DNA from: Paenibacillus azoreducens
GTDB taxonomy: Bacteria > Bacillota > Bacilli > Paenibacillales > Paenibacillaceae
Reading direction: 5' to 3'
Assembly: GCF_021654775.1 (NCBI RefSeq)
Contig: NZ_AP025343.1
Span: forward strand, 3,749,501 to 3,813,500
DNA: 64,000 nt
The notes under the pieces were generated by a model that saw nothing but the letters and a program-made list of their open reading frames with translations, was not told where the DNA came from and searched no databases. Position numbers and translations under genes: made by a program. Position 1 is the stretch's first letter. The number at the start of each line of letters is the position of its first letter. Positions 34,297 to 44,820 of the stretch are shown piece by piece.

Positions 34297-34764
34297 ATGT
34301 TACTCTTGCTGCAATTATTGAATATGGCCGTAAACCTGATTCTTTCCTTCTCCATGGGAGTATTCATTGTCGTCGGTTTTGTCTTCTTTCTGATCGGTTT
34401 TCACGATGCTAAGTTTTCTGAACTTATAAAAGGCAAAGATGCCCGCCGAGATCTGATTAAGATTTTCTCGACCCTTGGTATTTTACTCGTTATACTCCTT
34501 ATTTCCTTTGAAAGCGCTCGTACGACTGGAATTTTGGCATTTACATCCGAGCTGGCACCGGAATCGGCCCGGCAAAACGGCATGAAGCTCTTGATCCTTG
34601 GCATCTTCCAAGCCGTCTGGCTCCTCATCTCGCTGAAATGGCTGCTTCCGCTTGTATTTAATCCTGTTGAGCTTAACAAAAAACAAACATTAGTTGTCAT
34701 AAGCGCCCCGCTGCTTAATTTGCTTTGCGGCTTGTTAACCCTTCAGCGTTTCGAATTATTTTAG
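34297..34764 (+). CDS. Small multi-pass membrane protein, unknown
   Basis: A 155-residue protein with four predicted membrane helices (about 5-35, 55-72, 95-115 and 128-145). No family is recognised. The ribosome binding site GGCGGAAAAAGAA is only moderate. Hydropathy is strong and regular and no better frame exists on the other strand, so I accept it as a gene. It converges on the sugar-transport operon. Confidence 0.6.
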   Translation: MLLLLQLLNMAVNLILSFSMGVFIVVGFVFFLIGFHDAKFSELIKGKDARRDLIKIFSTLGILLVILLISFESARTTGILAFTSELAPESARQNGMKLLILGIFQAVWLLISLKWLLPLVFNPVELNKKQTLVVISAPLLNLLCGLLTLQRFELF

Positions 34765-34888
34765 GGCCATTCCAGGTCATGAGCCGTCGACATCAAATAT
34801 CGAACGAAGGTACGCCGACACTATACCTATGTTTCAAAGGATACAGAAATAAGTTGAAAGACGGAAAATCCATTTTATGCTCATCGTC

Positions 34889-36361
34889 CTAACGATTGGC
34901 GTACCAATCATTAGCCGCCTTCACCATATCCGCTCCCCCTTGTGCGCGCCATTCTGCAAGAAACTGGTCATAATTGTCGAGCGGCTCCGTTCCGCTGATG
35001 AAGTTGATGAATGTGTCTTCTTCGTATTTGTTCAGCTTTTGCACATTTTTCGATATCTCCGGCAAAGGAGGTGCGGAGCCAAGTGGATCTGTTTCAATGA
35101 GACCCTCCGCATTTTTCTGGAATGTGTTGAAGTAGCTCTCCACGAACGGGTTCTTCTTTAGTCTCGCCTGCCAGTATGTCGGATAGTTCTTCTCGTCCAC
35201 GCCCGTTAAGAAGGCACTTGCATTTGTACGCTCATCAGCGAATTTCGGCATGATTGGCGTGTAGGCACCATTTTCGAACTTATGATGCACGCCTTCCTCA
35301 CCGATGGAAATACCCTTGAAAATATCCTTGTCGAACTTCATGTCGAGCCACTTCATTGCCTCTTCCTTGTTCTTCGAGAACTTCGGAATCGCAATGTAAT
35401 AATTGATGGTATTGCCAGGCGAGCCAACGCGCGCCTTACCCGATTTGTCCTTCAGCACCGGCACGATCGCAAGCTTTGCGTCCGGGAAGTTCTTCGCAAG
35501 CGCATTCTCCAAATTGGGAGCTATCCACCATCCCGGACTGTACATGGCGGCCTTGCCGCTGGCCATCTTTTCGATCGATTTGTCTGCCGTATTAATGCCC
35601 CATTCCGAATCAATGAGACCTTCTTTGTATAGTGTATTCATGAATGTCAGGTATTCCTTCATTTCCGGGGCCTCAACGGAGTGAATGATCTTCCCGTCCC
35701 GCTCCAGCCAAGGCGTCGTCAAGCCAAAGACACTGGCGATGTCCGAGTGTACCGGAACTTTGCCTCCCGTCAGCGGAATGACATTTTTCTTCTCTTTGAA
35801 TGCCCGCAGCACCGTGACCAGCTCATCCAGATTCGTCGGCATCTTAAGGCCCAGTTCATCCAGCCAATCCTGACGAACCACAAGGGCATTTGATGACGTT
35901 GCGCCGCTTCCGGTTTCCGGAATCGCATAGATTTTGCCTTCATATCGGGCGCCATTCCAGGAATCCGGGCTAATAACCTGCTTCATGTTGGTTCCGTACT
36001 TCTCGATCAGATCATCAAGCGGTTCCAGCGCGCCGGATGATACAAGCTGATAATACTGCGCAGAACCTAGTTTCATGACATCATATGGCTCCTTGTTGGC
36101 CATGAGCAGATTTAACTTTTCGTCCGCATTTTCCGCTGGGAGCATCTCATATTTGACCGAATACCCCGTCTTCTCCTTCAAGTACAAAGCGACCGGATCG
36201 CCATTCGGTTCGAAGCGGTCGAACTGCATCAGCTGGCGCAGCTGCTTGCCGCCCCCCTCGCTGCCATTCGCGCCTTGTTCCGACTTCGTGTTATTACAGC
36301 CAAGAAGCGATAAAACCAGCGTCATTGCAATGATCGTAACCCAGACCTTTTTCCGTTGCAT
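34889..36361 (-). CDS. Sugar-binding lipoprotein of a CUT1 ABC importer
   Basis: A 490-residue extracellular solute-binding protein (family 1, LplA-like) with a signal peptide and lipobox LSLLGC near residue 22, so it is a lipoprotein on the outer face of the membrane. It captures oligosaccharides and passes them to the two permeases encoded just upstream. I chose ATG 36361, with GGAGG 7 nt before it, over the more distant ATG at 36391. No ATPase gene is present; as in Bacillus and Paenibacillus, a shared MsmX-type ATPase is expected elsewhere. Confidence 0.9.
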   Translation of the reverse strand: MQRKKVWVTIIAMTLVLSLLGCNNTKSEQGANGSEGGGKQLRQLMQFDRFEPNGDPVALYLKEKTGYSVKYEMLPAENADEKLNLLMANKEPYDVMKLGSAQYYQLVSSGALEPLDDLIEKYGTNMKQVISPDSWNGARYEGKIYAIPETGSGATSSNALVVRQDWLDELGLKMPTNLDELVTVLRAFKEKKNVIPLTGGKVPVHSDIASVFGLTTPWLERDGKIIHSVEAPEMKEYLTFMNTLYKEGLIDSEWGINTADKSIEKMASGKAAMYSPGWWIAPNLENALAKNFPDAKLAIVPVLKDKSGKARVGSPGNTINYYIAIPKFSKNKEEAMKWLDMKFDKDIFKGISIGEEGVHHKFENGAYTPIMPKFADERTNASAFLTGVDEKNYPTYWQARLKKNPFVESYFNTFQKNAEGLIETDPLGSAPPLPEISKNVQKLNKYEEDTFINFISGTEPLDNYDQFLAEWRAQGGADMVKAANDWYANR

Positions 36362-36409
36362 GAACATTCCTCCGCTCTTTTTTTGTCCCACACCATTGCA
36401 TCACAGTAC

Positions 36410-37333
36410 CTAACCTTTTACGGAACCGATCAGCACCCCTTTCACGAAATACTTTTGCAGGAATGGATATACGAGTAATATAGGCAAAGTAGCAACGAGA
36501 ATCGAAGCAGCCTGAATGGCCTGAGGCGTCGTGTTCATGACCGCATCGACGTTCGTCACGTGGCCCCCGTCCTGATACGTAATATTGGAATGGACGAGCA
36601 GCTCCTTTAAGTACAATTGAAGCGGTTTCAATTCTGACGTGTTGATATAGATCATGGAGGCAAAATAATCGTTCCAGAATCCAACCGCATAGAAGAGCGC
36701 GATCGTAGCGAATACCGGCAAGGACAGCGGAACTGTAATGCGGAACAGAATCGTTAGATTGGACGCTCCGTCCATTTTCGCCGATTCCTCCAGTTCTTCC
36801 GGCAATGATTCGAAGTAATTTTTTATAATCAGCATGTTGAACACGCTTATCATGCTCGGCAGAAAGAGCACCCATAACGTATCGACCAGGTTCAGCCGCT
36901 GCATCAGCAAATACGTCGGAATAAGGCCGCCGCTGAATAGCATGGTGAATACATACATCAGGATAAAAAACTTGCGGCCGCGCAGCCTAGGTTTAGACAA
37001 GGGATAAGCGGCAAGCGCAGTCATGAGCAGACCGAGCGCCGTTCCCGCCAGCGCGATCGTCACCGAGACGAGAAAGGCCCTCATGAATTGGGAATCGCTT
37101 AATACATACAGGTATGTACCAAACTGAATGTCGACCGGGAACAAGGATACGCTTCCTGACATGACAGCTTCCTCACTGCTAAGCGACTTGGCAAGCAAAT
37201 TGAGGAACGGGAACAATGTCGTCCATGATACCAAGGCAAAAAAGAGATAGTTGAACACATGAAATATCCGTTCCCCGACCGACATTCGAATGGCGGATCT
37301 CGTTCTCCGCGCAGTAATCCATTGACGTTCCAT
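36410..37333 (-). CDS. Carbohydrate ABC permease (LplC/YtcP-like)
   Basis: A 307-residue inner-membrane permease with six helices. The EAA loop, which docks the ATPase, is ELEESAKMDGASNLTILFRI near residue 180. This and the neighbouring permease form the heterodimeric channel. GGAGG lies 12 nt before the start. Confidence 0.9.
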   Translation of the reverse strand: MERQWITARRTRSAIRMSVGERIFHVFNYLFFALVSWTTLFPFLNLLAKSLSSEEAVMSGSVSLFPVDIQFGTYLYVLSDSQFMRAFLVSVTIALAGTALGLLMTALAAYPLSKPRLRGRKFFILMYVFTMLFSGGLIPTYLLMQRLNLVDTLWVLFLPSMISVFNMLIIKNYFESLPEELEESAKMDGASNLTILFRITVPLSLPVFATIALFYAVGFWNDYFASMIYINTSELKPLQLYLKELLVHSNITYQDGGHVTNVDAVMNTTPQAIQAASILVATLPILLVYPFLQKYFVKGVLIGSVKG

Positions 37334-37473
37334 CCTTACGCCGAACCTCCTTTCTTCTTAAGTTTCTGTTTAAACAGACCCGTTTTCAGCACTGAGAAGA
37401 CTGAGGAACATGAAGCGTATGCTCTCTGCGAGGAGTGCAAGTTACAATTTCCAGATTCCTGTCAAATGTCAAA

Positions 37474-38430
37474 CTACCAAATGCCTCGATTCAGAAAACG
37501 CCGGCTGATATAATTTCCGCCCACGATAAGGACAAATCCAACAACGGATTCGAACAGCCCAACAGCAGACGCGAAACTGTAATTCTGCTCGCCAAGGCCG
37601 GTACGATACACATACGTTCCGATAACATCCGACACGTTGTAGACGACAGGATTATACATGACGAGAATTTGCTCTGTTCCGGCCTCCAAAATACTACCGA
37701 GACGAAGAATAAACATGAGCAGAATGACTGGCACAAGCCCCGGAAGCGTAATGTGCAGAATTTGCTTGAATTTGTTCGCCCCATCAATCTTTGCCGCTTC
37801 ATACAGCTGCGGGTCGATAGAGCTTAAGGCAGCCAAATATACGATTGTCCCCCATCCCGCTTCCTTCCAACCCGCTGTGCTCACAAGCAGCCATCGGAAG
37901 AAGCTGTTGTCGAGAAAGAACTTGATCGGTTCTCCTCCCATCCATTCGATGATCCGATTCACCAGCCCGCCATTGACAGAGAGCAGATCCATGAACAGCC
38001 CGCTGACGATAACCCAAGACAGGAAGTGAGGCATGTATATAATCGTTTGCACCGGGCGCTTGAACCACATTTTTGTGAGCTCGTTCAGCAGAATCGCAAG
38101 CACGATCGGCAGCGGGAAGAGGAGCACGATTTTAAGTACGGAAATCATAAAGGTATTCCAGAACACCTGTGCAAACTTCGGCGATTGAAACAACCGTTCG
38201 AAATGTTCGAACCCTACCCAAGGACTGTCCCCGATTCCGCTGAAAATATTGAAGTCCTGAAACGCAATGACGATGCCATACATTGGTGTGTACTTGAACA
38301 GAAGAAGAAAGGCAATCCCGGGCAAAAGCGCGATGTACAAGTCCCAATCCTTCCGAATGTCGCCCCGCAGCTTTCGCCAATATGACGGCGAAGGCAAGCG
38401 AGGAGCATTGTCCAATTTCAGCCTAGCCAT
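37474..38430 (-). CDS. Carbohydrate ABC permease (LplB-like)
   Basis: A 318-residue permease with six helices starting at LYIALLPGIAFLLLFKYTP; the EAA loop reads QLYEAAKIDGANKFKQILHI near residue 222. I chose ATG 38430, which follows GGGTGGGAG, over the open frame extending to 38589. It is the first transport gene of the operon and lies 193 bp after the regulator gene. Confidence 0.9.
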   Translation of the reverse strand: MARLKLDNAPRLPSPSYWRKLRGDIRKDWDLYIALLPGIAFLLLFKYTPMYGIVIAFQDFNIFSGIGDSPWVGFEHFERLFQSPKFAQVFWNTFMISVLKIVLLFPLPIVLAILLNELTKMWFKRPVQTIIYMPHFLSWVIVSGLFMDLLSVNGGLVNRIIEWMGGEPIKFFLDNSFFRWLLVSTAGWKEAGWGTIVYLAALSSIDPQLYEAAKIDGANKFKQILHITLPGLVPVILLMFILRLGSILEAGTEQILVMYNPVVYNVSDVIGTYVYRTGLGEQNYSFASAVGLFESVVGFVLIVGGNYISRRFLNRGIW

Positions 38431-38623
38431 AGCTCCCACCCTTTCTTTGGTATAAGCAAGCACCCATCCTATATTCGTGATCACCTTGACTTGCCTTGCA
38501 TTGCCTCTGCCTGCTTCTAGCGTACGGCATCCATCCGAATTCGAACACGGGAAAGCCATGACTTCTTCTGGTAAAATGATATCTAACATATGGAAGTAAA
38601 AGCTGGGCGATACCCTGCTACAT

Positions 38624-40312
38624 TCATCTCCGCTTCCAATCGCTCGGCGTAACGCCCCAATGTTTGCGAAATACCTTCGTAAAATAGCTTACATCGCGAA
38701 ATCCCACCGCTTGCGCTGCTTGATATACCCGTTCCCCTCGAAAGAGCGCCTCCTTAGCCCGTTCCATGCGTCGCGCAAGTAGGTAGGATGAGAAAGGCTG
38801 ATTCATCTCCTGCTTGAACAGCCTGCTCAAATATGAAGCATTGATGAACAGCCGATCCGCAACGTCCTGAAGCGTCAGCTCTGTATGAAGCTCACATTCG
38901 ATCAGTTCCTTCACTTCTGCCACCAAGCGGTTGCCGCCGCGGCGACGCACCATACATGCTTCCTCGCTAATCCGACGCATGACACTATGCATCCATTCGC
39001 TCCATTCCTGATTCGTTCGCAGTTCTGCTGTATTGAGGAACCATCTAGCATCTTCCCCTAAGACCCCTGATGGGGACCATCCCTGCTTGCGCATCCAGGT
39101 AATAATCCACGACTGCAGGATCATCATCTGCTCCTTGAACACTTCCGCCTCCGGAATGCTGCACACCGCACTGATCCAGGCCACGGCCACCTCCATTGCC
39201 AGCTGTTCATCGGCAGTATTCCAAGCGATATCCAATTCCCGTTCCCATTGCTCGCTGCATATGAAGACAGCGGAAGGCTTTCCCGTTTCCGCAAGAACAT
39301 TATTGCGATATGGAATAACAATATCCCCTCCGTGCACGAGACGCTGACTGAGGGCGAATTCCGCTTCCTTATACAGGCGCGCTACATCGGCAAGTCCCCC
39401 GCAGGTTGAACTGATGCCTGCGCTGGCAGTAAGCTTCAATGATGCCTTGATGTATTCAAGCATCTTACCCGCCAGGGCATGAAGGCCGATCATGACATCG
39501 CCGTCGGACATTTTGCAATGTCCATCACCTTCCGCAGCATCACTCGGCATCAACGCCGTTCGCCCTTGACTATTTTCCTCTGGCGGATAGCGGAATAAGA
39601 TCACAAGCGGTCTATCCACCTCATGGCAGACAAGCACGGAGCCATATTCCATCCCGGTCATCGTTTCTTCCACGACTTGGCCGACCGAGAAATGCATCAG
39701 GCCGCGATCTCCCCCGAATGCTTTCACACGCTCCTGCGGATAAGGATCGGGGTCGATCACCATAACCGCATAACGTTCATCCTCGTTCAGGACGATGCCC
39801 AGCTCTGCCATTCGCTCCGTCAAGGCCTTCACCGATAAGGTTCCGTCCAGCCCCTGACGCAATATGCGCTGGCGCAGCACGGGCAAGTGGCTGTGCCACT
39901 GCTGACGAAGCATATCATAATCATGCTTGCGCTGAATTTCCCGGCGACGCTCAGTGACGGCGTCTGTAACCGCCTGCAGAATCGCATCCTGTCCGGCAGG
40001 TTTCAACAAATACTGCCTCACTCCAATAGACAGCGCTTCTTGCGCATAAGGGAAATGATCGTGACCGCTAAGCACCACCGCCTTCACCTCGGGATTCCAT
40101 TCTATCGCATGCCTCAACAAGGCCAAGCCGTCTCCATCTGGCAGCTGGATATCCACGAGCAGAATATCAGGCCTCTTCAACTGCATCCACCGCTTTCCTT
40201 CCTCTACGGTTGCCGCCGCGGTTACTCCCGTGATGCCTGCCTGCTCCCAAGGCATCATTTCCGTCAAACTTTGCCGCAGCCGCAGCTCGTCCTCCACAAT
40301 TAACAGGTTCAT
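38624..40312 (-). CDS. YesN-type response regulator (receiver plus AraC DNA-binding domain)
   Basis: A 562-residue regulator. The receiver (1-125) has the acidic pair in IVEDE, phospho-acceptor Asp in ILLVDIQLPDG (about residue 55) and Lys in LLKPAG. A long middle region is followed by an AraC-type double HTH (about 460-560: LTLQDVADRLFINASYLSRL, then AAQAVGFRDVSYFTKVFRKH). It probably activates the permease/SBP genes downstream. GAAGGAGGGGCCAG precedes ATG 40312. Confidence 0.92.
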   Translation of the reverse strand: MNLLIVEDELRLRQSLTEMMPWEQAGITGVTAAATVEEGKRWMQLKRPDILLVDIQLPDGDGLALLRHAIEWNPEVKAVVLSGHDHFPYAQEALSIGVRQYLLKPAGQDAILQAVTDAVTERRREIQRKHDYDMLRQQWHSHLPVLRQRILRQGLDGTLSVKALTERMAELGIVLNEDERYAVMVIDPDPYPQERVKAFGGDRGLMHFSVGQVVEETMTGMEYGSVLVCHEVDRPLVILFRYPPEENSQGRTALMPSDAAEGDGHCKMSDGDVMIGLHALAGKMLEYIKASLKLTASAGISSTCGGLADVARLYKEAEFALSQRLVHGGDIVIPYRNNVLAETGKPSAVFICSEQWERELDIAWNTADEQLAMEVAVAWISAVCSIPEAEVFKEQMMILQSWIITWMRKQGWSPSGVLGEDARWFLNTAELRTNQEWSEWMHSVMRRISEEACMVRRRGGNRLVAEVKELIECELHTELTLQDVADRLFINASYLSRLFKQEMNQPFSSYLLARRMERAKEALFRGERVYQAAQAVGFRDVSYFTKVFRKHWGVTPSDWKRR

Positions 40313-40440
40313 CTGGCCCCTCCTTCAGAAGCTGACATAAATTTCGGGTGTAGATTGGATAACATCAATGACATCTACAACATCATCTGCAAATTAACCG
40401 CTTGAGCTAAAATCACGGCAAAAGAACTCCGGATCAAGGC

Positions 40441-42264
40441 CTAGCTTGCCTGGTGCCTTACCGAATACGGTTCAGACAAGGGAAGAACGAGCGTTACCGT
40501 GGTCCCCTTCCTCCATATGCTGTCAATTTGAATTTTCGCGCGCGGTCCGTAATTTAGGCGCATTCTCGCGGCGACATTGCGAAGCCCATAACCGGCTCCC
40601 GTATCTCCGCTTGCCGTTACGCTATGTTCCGCCGGCTGCCGTAATACGGCGGAGAGTTCCGCCTGCAATCGCGCACGCGTCTCCTCGGTCATCCCCGTGC
40701 CGGTATCATTAACTGCAATGATGAGACTTTCTCCTCCTTCACTTACCTCCAGCCGTATTGTAATGCGCAGCAGCATCTCCTGATCCTGTGAAGATTTCTC
40801 TAAGCCATGGATAATCGCATTCTCCACAATTGGCTGCACAAGCAGCTTGACAAGCGTGAGCTTCTCTGCGCGCGGCTCGATATCGTATTCAACACGAAAT
40901 AGGTCCATAAAACGGATTTGTTGAATGCGGATATAAGCATGCAAGTGCTCCACACACTCCTTTACGGTAAGTACATCCTTGCCTTTGCTTAGGCTTAGAC
41001 GGAAAAACTGCGACAGATGAAGCACCATCTCGGAAATATCCTCCGCTTCCGAATGCTTGGCCATCCAATAGATCGAATCAAGCGTGTTGTACAGAAAATG
41101 GGGATGAATTTGGGATTGAAGCAGCTTCAACTCCGTATTGGCAAGCCGCAGACTCTGTTCATAGTGATCATGAATGAGATGCTGCTGCTGAGATGCCATA
41201 TGGTTGAATAAATGTGTGACTAGACCGAATTCATCCTGTCTTGTCGAATTAAGCCGCACATCCAGCTTGCCGCCCGTTATCGCTCTTAATCCGACAGCCA
41301 GCATCCGCATTGGCGCCGCGATGCTCTTGTAGATGCTGTACGCCATAACGAGCGCAAGCACGACGCTAAGCACGATCATGAATACCGCGTAATATTCCAA
41401 TTGACGCGACTGAGCGAACAACTCCTTCTTCGGCTGGGATAAGGTCAGTGTCCAGCCATAATATGGCGATACTGCTTGAATCAGCACTTGATTGCTTGCT
41501 TCCGCTCTGGCCATATAATCCTGATAGGAGTCGGGACGCTGAGCCGTGCCTGCTACCCACTTGCCGTCAGCCGTATACAAATGCAGTTCGGCCTGTTCCG
41601 AAGGCTTGACGGAACGTATGTATTGCTGCAAGCGTTCCATATTCAAGCTAATAATCAATGCGTGCCGTTCACGGTTCGGGTTGTATATGTCCATCGCCCG
41701 AACGACTGCCAGGCTGTCAGCACCGAACGCTTGACCAAATGGCTTCCCTGCGCCTATTCGTTCATCCGGTTGAATGAACATCATGCCTGTTCCCAGACCG
41801 TTCAGCAGTTGGCGCAACCAAATGCGCTCATCCGCGCGTTCAACGGGAAGAACCCCGTGAAGTGTCGAAATAACCGAATTGGAATGGTCATGATATATAG
41901 CAATTTGAGAGAACATCGGATGGATCGACAGAAAATTAGCCAGTTTGCGCTTCATCTTCGCCAGCGCCATGACATTCTTTGCCTCCAGCTTCCGCTTGGC
42001 GTTCGACAGTACATCATTCATCTCTGAATCGGTCGACAACATCGCGGACAGCTCTTCTACGTTCTGCAGCGTCAGCTCAATATTGTCCATAAGTGCATGC
42101 ATCGCACTTTCGGTACGTGCGGTTGTCTCTGACAACAGCAGCTCCTGCGAGCGTTTGTTGAGGAACCATCCCGATAACACCAAAGGAATGAGGATCAGCA
42201 CGAAATAAATGGTCAGCCGCCACTGGATCCGCTGGCGAATTCGATTGTATACATATTTCAGCAT
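40441..42264 (-). CDS. YesM-type sensor histidine kinase
   Basis: A 607-residue kinase. Helix 1 is at about 18-38; an extracellular Cache-like sensor domain follows, helix 2 is near 295, then HAMP, the His_kinase domain with QIHPHFLYNTLDSI, and HATPase (PIVENAIIHGLE, NDTGTGMT, GYGLRNVAARM). It senses sugar or a sugar-bound lipoprotein and phosphorylates the YesN partner. ATG 42264 follows GGAGGGTGAGTGCGTG. It begins 8 bp after the second solute-binding gene. Confidence 0.92.
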   Translation of the reverse strand: MLKYVYNRIRQRIQWRLTIYFVLILIPLVLSGWFLNKRSQELLLSETTARTESAMHALMDNIELTLQNVEELSAMLSTDSEMNDVLSNAKRKLEAKNVMALAKMKRKLANFLSIHPMFSQIAIYHDHSNSVISTLHGVLPVERADERIWLRQLLNGLGTGMMFIQPDERIGAGKPFGQAFGADSLAVVRAMDIYNPNRERHALIISLNMERLQQYIRSVKPSEQAELHLYTADGKWVAGTAQRPDSYQDYMARAEASNQVLIQAVSPYYGWTLTLSQPKKELFAQSRQLEYYAVFMIVLSVVLALVMAYSIYKSIAAPMRMLAVGLRAITGGKLDVRLNSTRQDEFGLVTHLFNHMASQQQHLIHDHYEQSLRLANTELKLLQSQIHPHFLYNTLDSIYWMAKHSEAEDISEMVLHLSQFFRLSLSKGKDVLTVKECVEHLHAYIRIQQIRFMDLFRVEYDIEPRAEKLTLVKLLVQPIVENAIIHGLEKSSQDQEMLLRITIRLEVSEGGESLIIAVNDTGTGMTEETRARLQAELSAVLRQPAEHSVTASGDTGAGYGLRNVAARMRLNYGPRAKIQIDSIWRKGTTVTLVLPLSEPYSVRHQAS

Positions 42265-42271
42265 CACGCAC

Positions 42272-43801
42272 TCACCCTCCGTTCTTTTGTCCATTAACAG
42301 ACTGACGCTGCTGCTGATCACCAGGCTGATTGCGCCCCAAGTGATACCAGTCATTGACCTCCTTCGTCATTTCACGTCCGCCCTCATTCATCCATTCAGA
42401 CACGTACGTCTCGAAGTCGTCCAGCGGCCGGTTGCCAAGTACAATATCAATGAGCATATCGTTCTTCTTCAACAGAAGAGGGGCGTATCTTGTCATGGCT
42501 GGTGTCGGCAGGGAACGGTAAGAGCTTTGGCGAGCATGCTGGGAAGCAAACCGGAGATTATCGTATAAATGGTATTCTTGGCCTATTGAATCAAGCCGGG
42601 AACGGGTATAGGATTCATCCGGGATATCTGCAAGATTGGCATAAAGCCCGCGATAATGATCCTGATTATGACGTTCCATATCCGTTACCCGCTCCCCACT
42701 CTCCCATGTCCATACTTCTCCTTCGAATCCTAGCTTGAGCGTATCGCGTCCCTCTCCCGCAATATAGTTCAGCAGCTTCAGCACCTCCACGGCATGGGCG
42801 CTAGAAGCGGGAATCACCTGATAAGTCCGGACTGGCGGCAAAGCATAGGTTCCACTCCCGTGAGGGCCCTTCGGGAAAGGGATGGAGACCCATTCCGCAT
42901 GTGAATCGTGGGCTTTACTCTTCTCCAGCACGCCGCGGGTATCATACCATGTGCCCGTGAACAGCCCCAGCTTCCCTTCGATAACTTGTCTTTCCAATCC
43001 TTGCTGCGTTTGAATAGGGAAAAGCGGATCAATGAGCCCCTCTTGTACCATCGTTCGTAAAAAGGCAAGCGCTTCTTTCATCTCTGGCTGAACATTGGAA
43101 TATACGAGCTGGCCGTCCTTATCCATCCATTGGTTAAGCTGCACCCCAAACGCGCCGAACCATGGCGAGGAACGCCCCAGCTCTTCAATGAAGCTGGTTC
43201 CGTATGTATCCCGTATGCCATTGCCGTCCGGATCAAGCGATGAAAAGGCGCGCATGACGTTCACCATTTCCGAAAGCGTAGTCGGGGACTTGAGGCCGAC
43301 GCGATCCAGCCAATCCTTGCGGATATACATCATCTCCAGCCCTATTCCTTCGTTCAGACTTGGGAGAGCATACACTTGTCCGTTAAATGATACCTGCTCC
43401 CATATTTCAGGCGGAATACGCTCTTTCAGCTTCGGTGCATATCGGGCAAGCAGCTGATCGAGCGGCGTCAGCATCTGCTTGCGCGCGTAGAAGGATACCC
43501 AATTTGCATCTGCAATACTGATCAGATCCGGCGTATGGTTCGACATCATCATGACGCCGACGCGATCCTCATACCGATGCGATGGGGGAATAATGACTTC
43601 CACCCGCAAGCCCGTCTTCGCCTCGATATCGAATAAGTATGGATTGTCATTTTCCGTCAGCGGATCGGGGAAGCCAATGCCCAGACTATTCAATACGACA
43701 GTAATCTTCGGTATATCTGACTTCTGGTCCGCAACTTCCATTTTCCCTGTATTTCCGCTGCATCCAAGCAGCATCAATAAACATGCAAGCCCTGTTCTCA
43801 T
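42272..43801 (-). CDS. Second solute-binding lipoprotein, next to the kinase
   Basis: A 509-residue family 1 solute-binding protein with lipobox LLMLLGC near residue 13-19 and the usual two-lobed pattern (RKDWLDRVGLKSPTTLSEMV, DPDGNGIRDTYG). It shares its transcript with the kinase, not with the permeases, so it may present ligand to the sensor. The start is unsure: ATG 43801 follows GAGGGG at 8 nt and puts the signal peptide at the N-terminus; an in-frame TTG near 43936 follows AAAGGAG but would add 45 residues before the signal peptide. Confidence 0.87.
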   Translation of the reverse strand: MRTGLACLLMLLGCSGNTGKMEVADQKSDIPKITVVLNSLGIGFPDPLTENDNPYLFDIEAKTGLRVEVIIPPSHRYEDRVGVMMMSNHTPDLISIADANWVSFYARKQMLTPLDQLLARYAPKLKERIPPEIWEQVSFNGQVYALPSLNEGIGLEMMYIRKDWLDRVGLKSPTTLSEMVNVMRAFSSLDPDGNGIRDTYGTSFIEELGRSSPWFGAFGVQLNQWMDKDGQLVYSNVQPEMKEALAFLRTMVQEGLIDPLFPIQTQQGLERQVIEGKLGLFTGTWYDTRGVLEKSKAHDSHAEWVSIPFPKGPHGSGTYALPPVRTYQVIPASSAHAVEVLKLLNYIAGEGRDTLKLGFEGEVWTWESGERVTDMERHNQDHYRGLYANLADIPDESYTRSRLDSIGQEYHLYDNLRFASQHARQSSYRSLPTPAMTRYAPLLLKKNDMLIDIVLGNRPLDDFETYVSEWMNEGGREMTKEVNDWYHLGRNQPGDQQQRQSVNGQKNGG

Positions 43802-44301
43802 CCCGATTCCCCTCAATGAAATCATTCGCTGGATTCTGGTTGTCCTGCCCTCTGGTGAAAGCGTATACAAAGGAGATCGCATGGCTCTCCTATTTCCTAC
43901 CCCACTTACTTTTCTTTCTTCTGTTTGCTGCTCCAACCTGTCCCTCTCCTTTCGTTTATACATTTTTAAGACTTTTTAACTCCTGCTTGGGACAATGACC
44001 ATGCATTCTTTCCATTATCATACAAAATGAGCCGATCAAATTGTACTTGATCGGCACCCTGATGGCCCTTTTGCCTGTTATGAGACGCTGCGGAACGAAG
44101 CATTCCTCTAATCGCTGTTGCCCCCGAATATCCCGAATTCATCTTAAAGGAAGATATATCGGGGACAAGCTTATGCTTTCAATGTGAGCTTTTCGTCGAA
44201 AAGCTCTTAGGCGACCGCTACCGCTTTTTACGGATTGGCTTCGTTCTCCCCGCTGCTTCGTTGCGTCTCAATGTTGAACTTTCACTTTCACAGTGTTTGG
44301 G
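43802..44301. other. Gene-poor region before the sugar-sensing operon
   Basis: It contains two inverted repeats: GCCGATCAA (44031-44039) with TTGATCGGC (44047-44055), possibly an operator for the operon that starts at 43801, and GAGCTTTTCG (44186-44195) with CGAAAAGCTC (44197-44206), which has no T tract. No gene is apparent. Confidence 0.4.
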
Positions 44302-44613
44302 TTATTTTTTAGTAGTCTTTATATTCCTTCTTAATCTGGTTCGAACAAACACCAATGTTCTTGGCGTTCTTTCCTGTATAATAAAACCACTTAACAGCAG
44401 ACAATGTCTGGCTTCACTAACCCTTCTTCCTACAGCGATTAACGGAGTGCATGGTTCCGCGCTTCCCGTTATCGAGAAGTCGGTGATCGTTGCCGCTACA
44501 TCAATGAATCTTAGAATGACAATATCTCTACTTATTCGGCGGCGTCTGCGACCGCTATTAGACGATTTGGAGCCCTTCTTTTGAGAGTTATTGCTTCCAC
44601 ATGAACATGACAT
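44302..44613 (-). CDS. Small Cys/Ser- and Arg-rich protein, unknown
   Basis: ATG 44613 follows GAGGTGATGAAAC and the frame codes 103 residues, beginning MSCSCGSNN, with a short Ser/Lys stretch and five consecutive Arg near residue 22, then a hydrophobic middle and a basic end. No family is recognised; Cys-rich starts of this kind occur in small spore or coat proteins of Bacilli. The second half might be out of frame. Kept as a possible gene because of its ribosome binding site. Confidence 0.35.
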   Translation of the reverse strand: MSCSCGSNNSQKKGSKSSNSGRRRRRISRDIVILRFIDVAATITDFSITGSAEPCTPLIAVGRRVSEARHCLLLSGFIIQERTPRTLVFVRTRLRRNIKTTKK

Positions 44614-44820
44614 GTTTCATCACCTCACTTTCTGATATTCTATTAAATGCCGGTAAGTTGTATTTTGTAATAGATAAGTAACGCTTCGTTTGAAAAATCC
44701 ACTTGTAACATAGTTACACCACTCAAATGAGGAATGAGTTGGTACTTGAAGGTTGAAATGACAGAGCCATTCTCATAACCACAAGAAAATAGCGACGATC
44801 ATATAACGGTCTTTTCAAGA

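Noticed and set aside
44186..44206. Hairpin GAGCTTTTCG/CGAAAAGCTC as a terminator
   Set aside because: It has no T tract on either strand and does not directly follow a well-supported gene.
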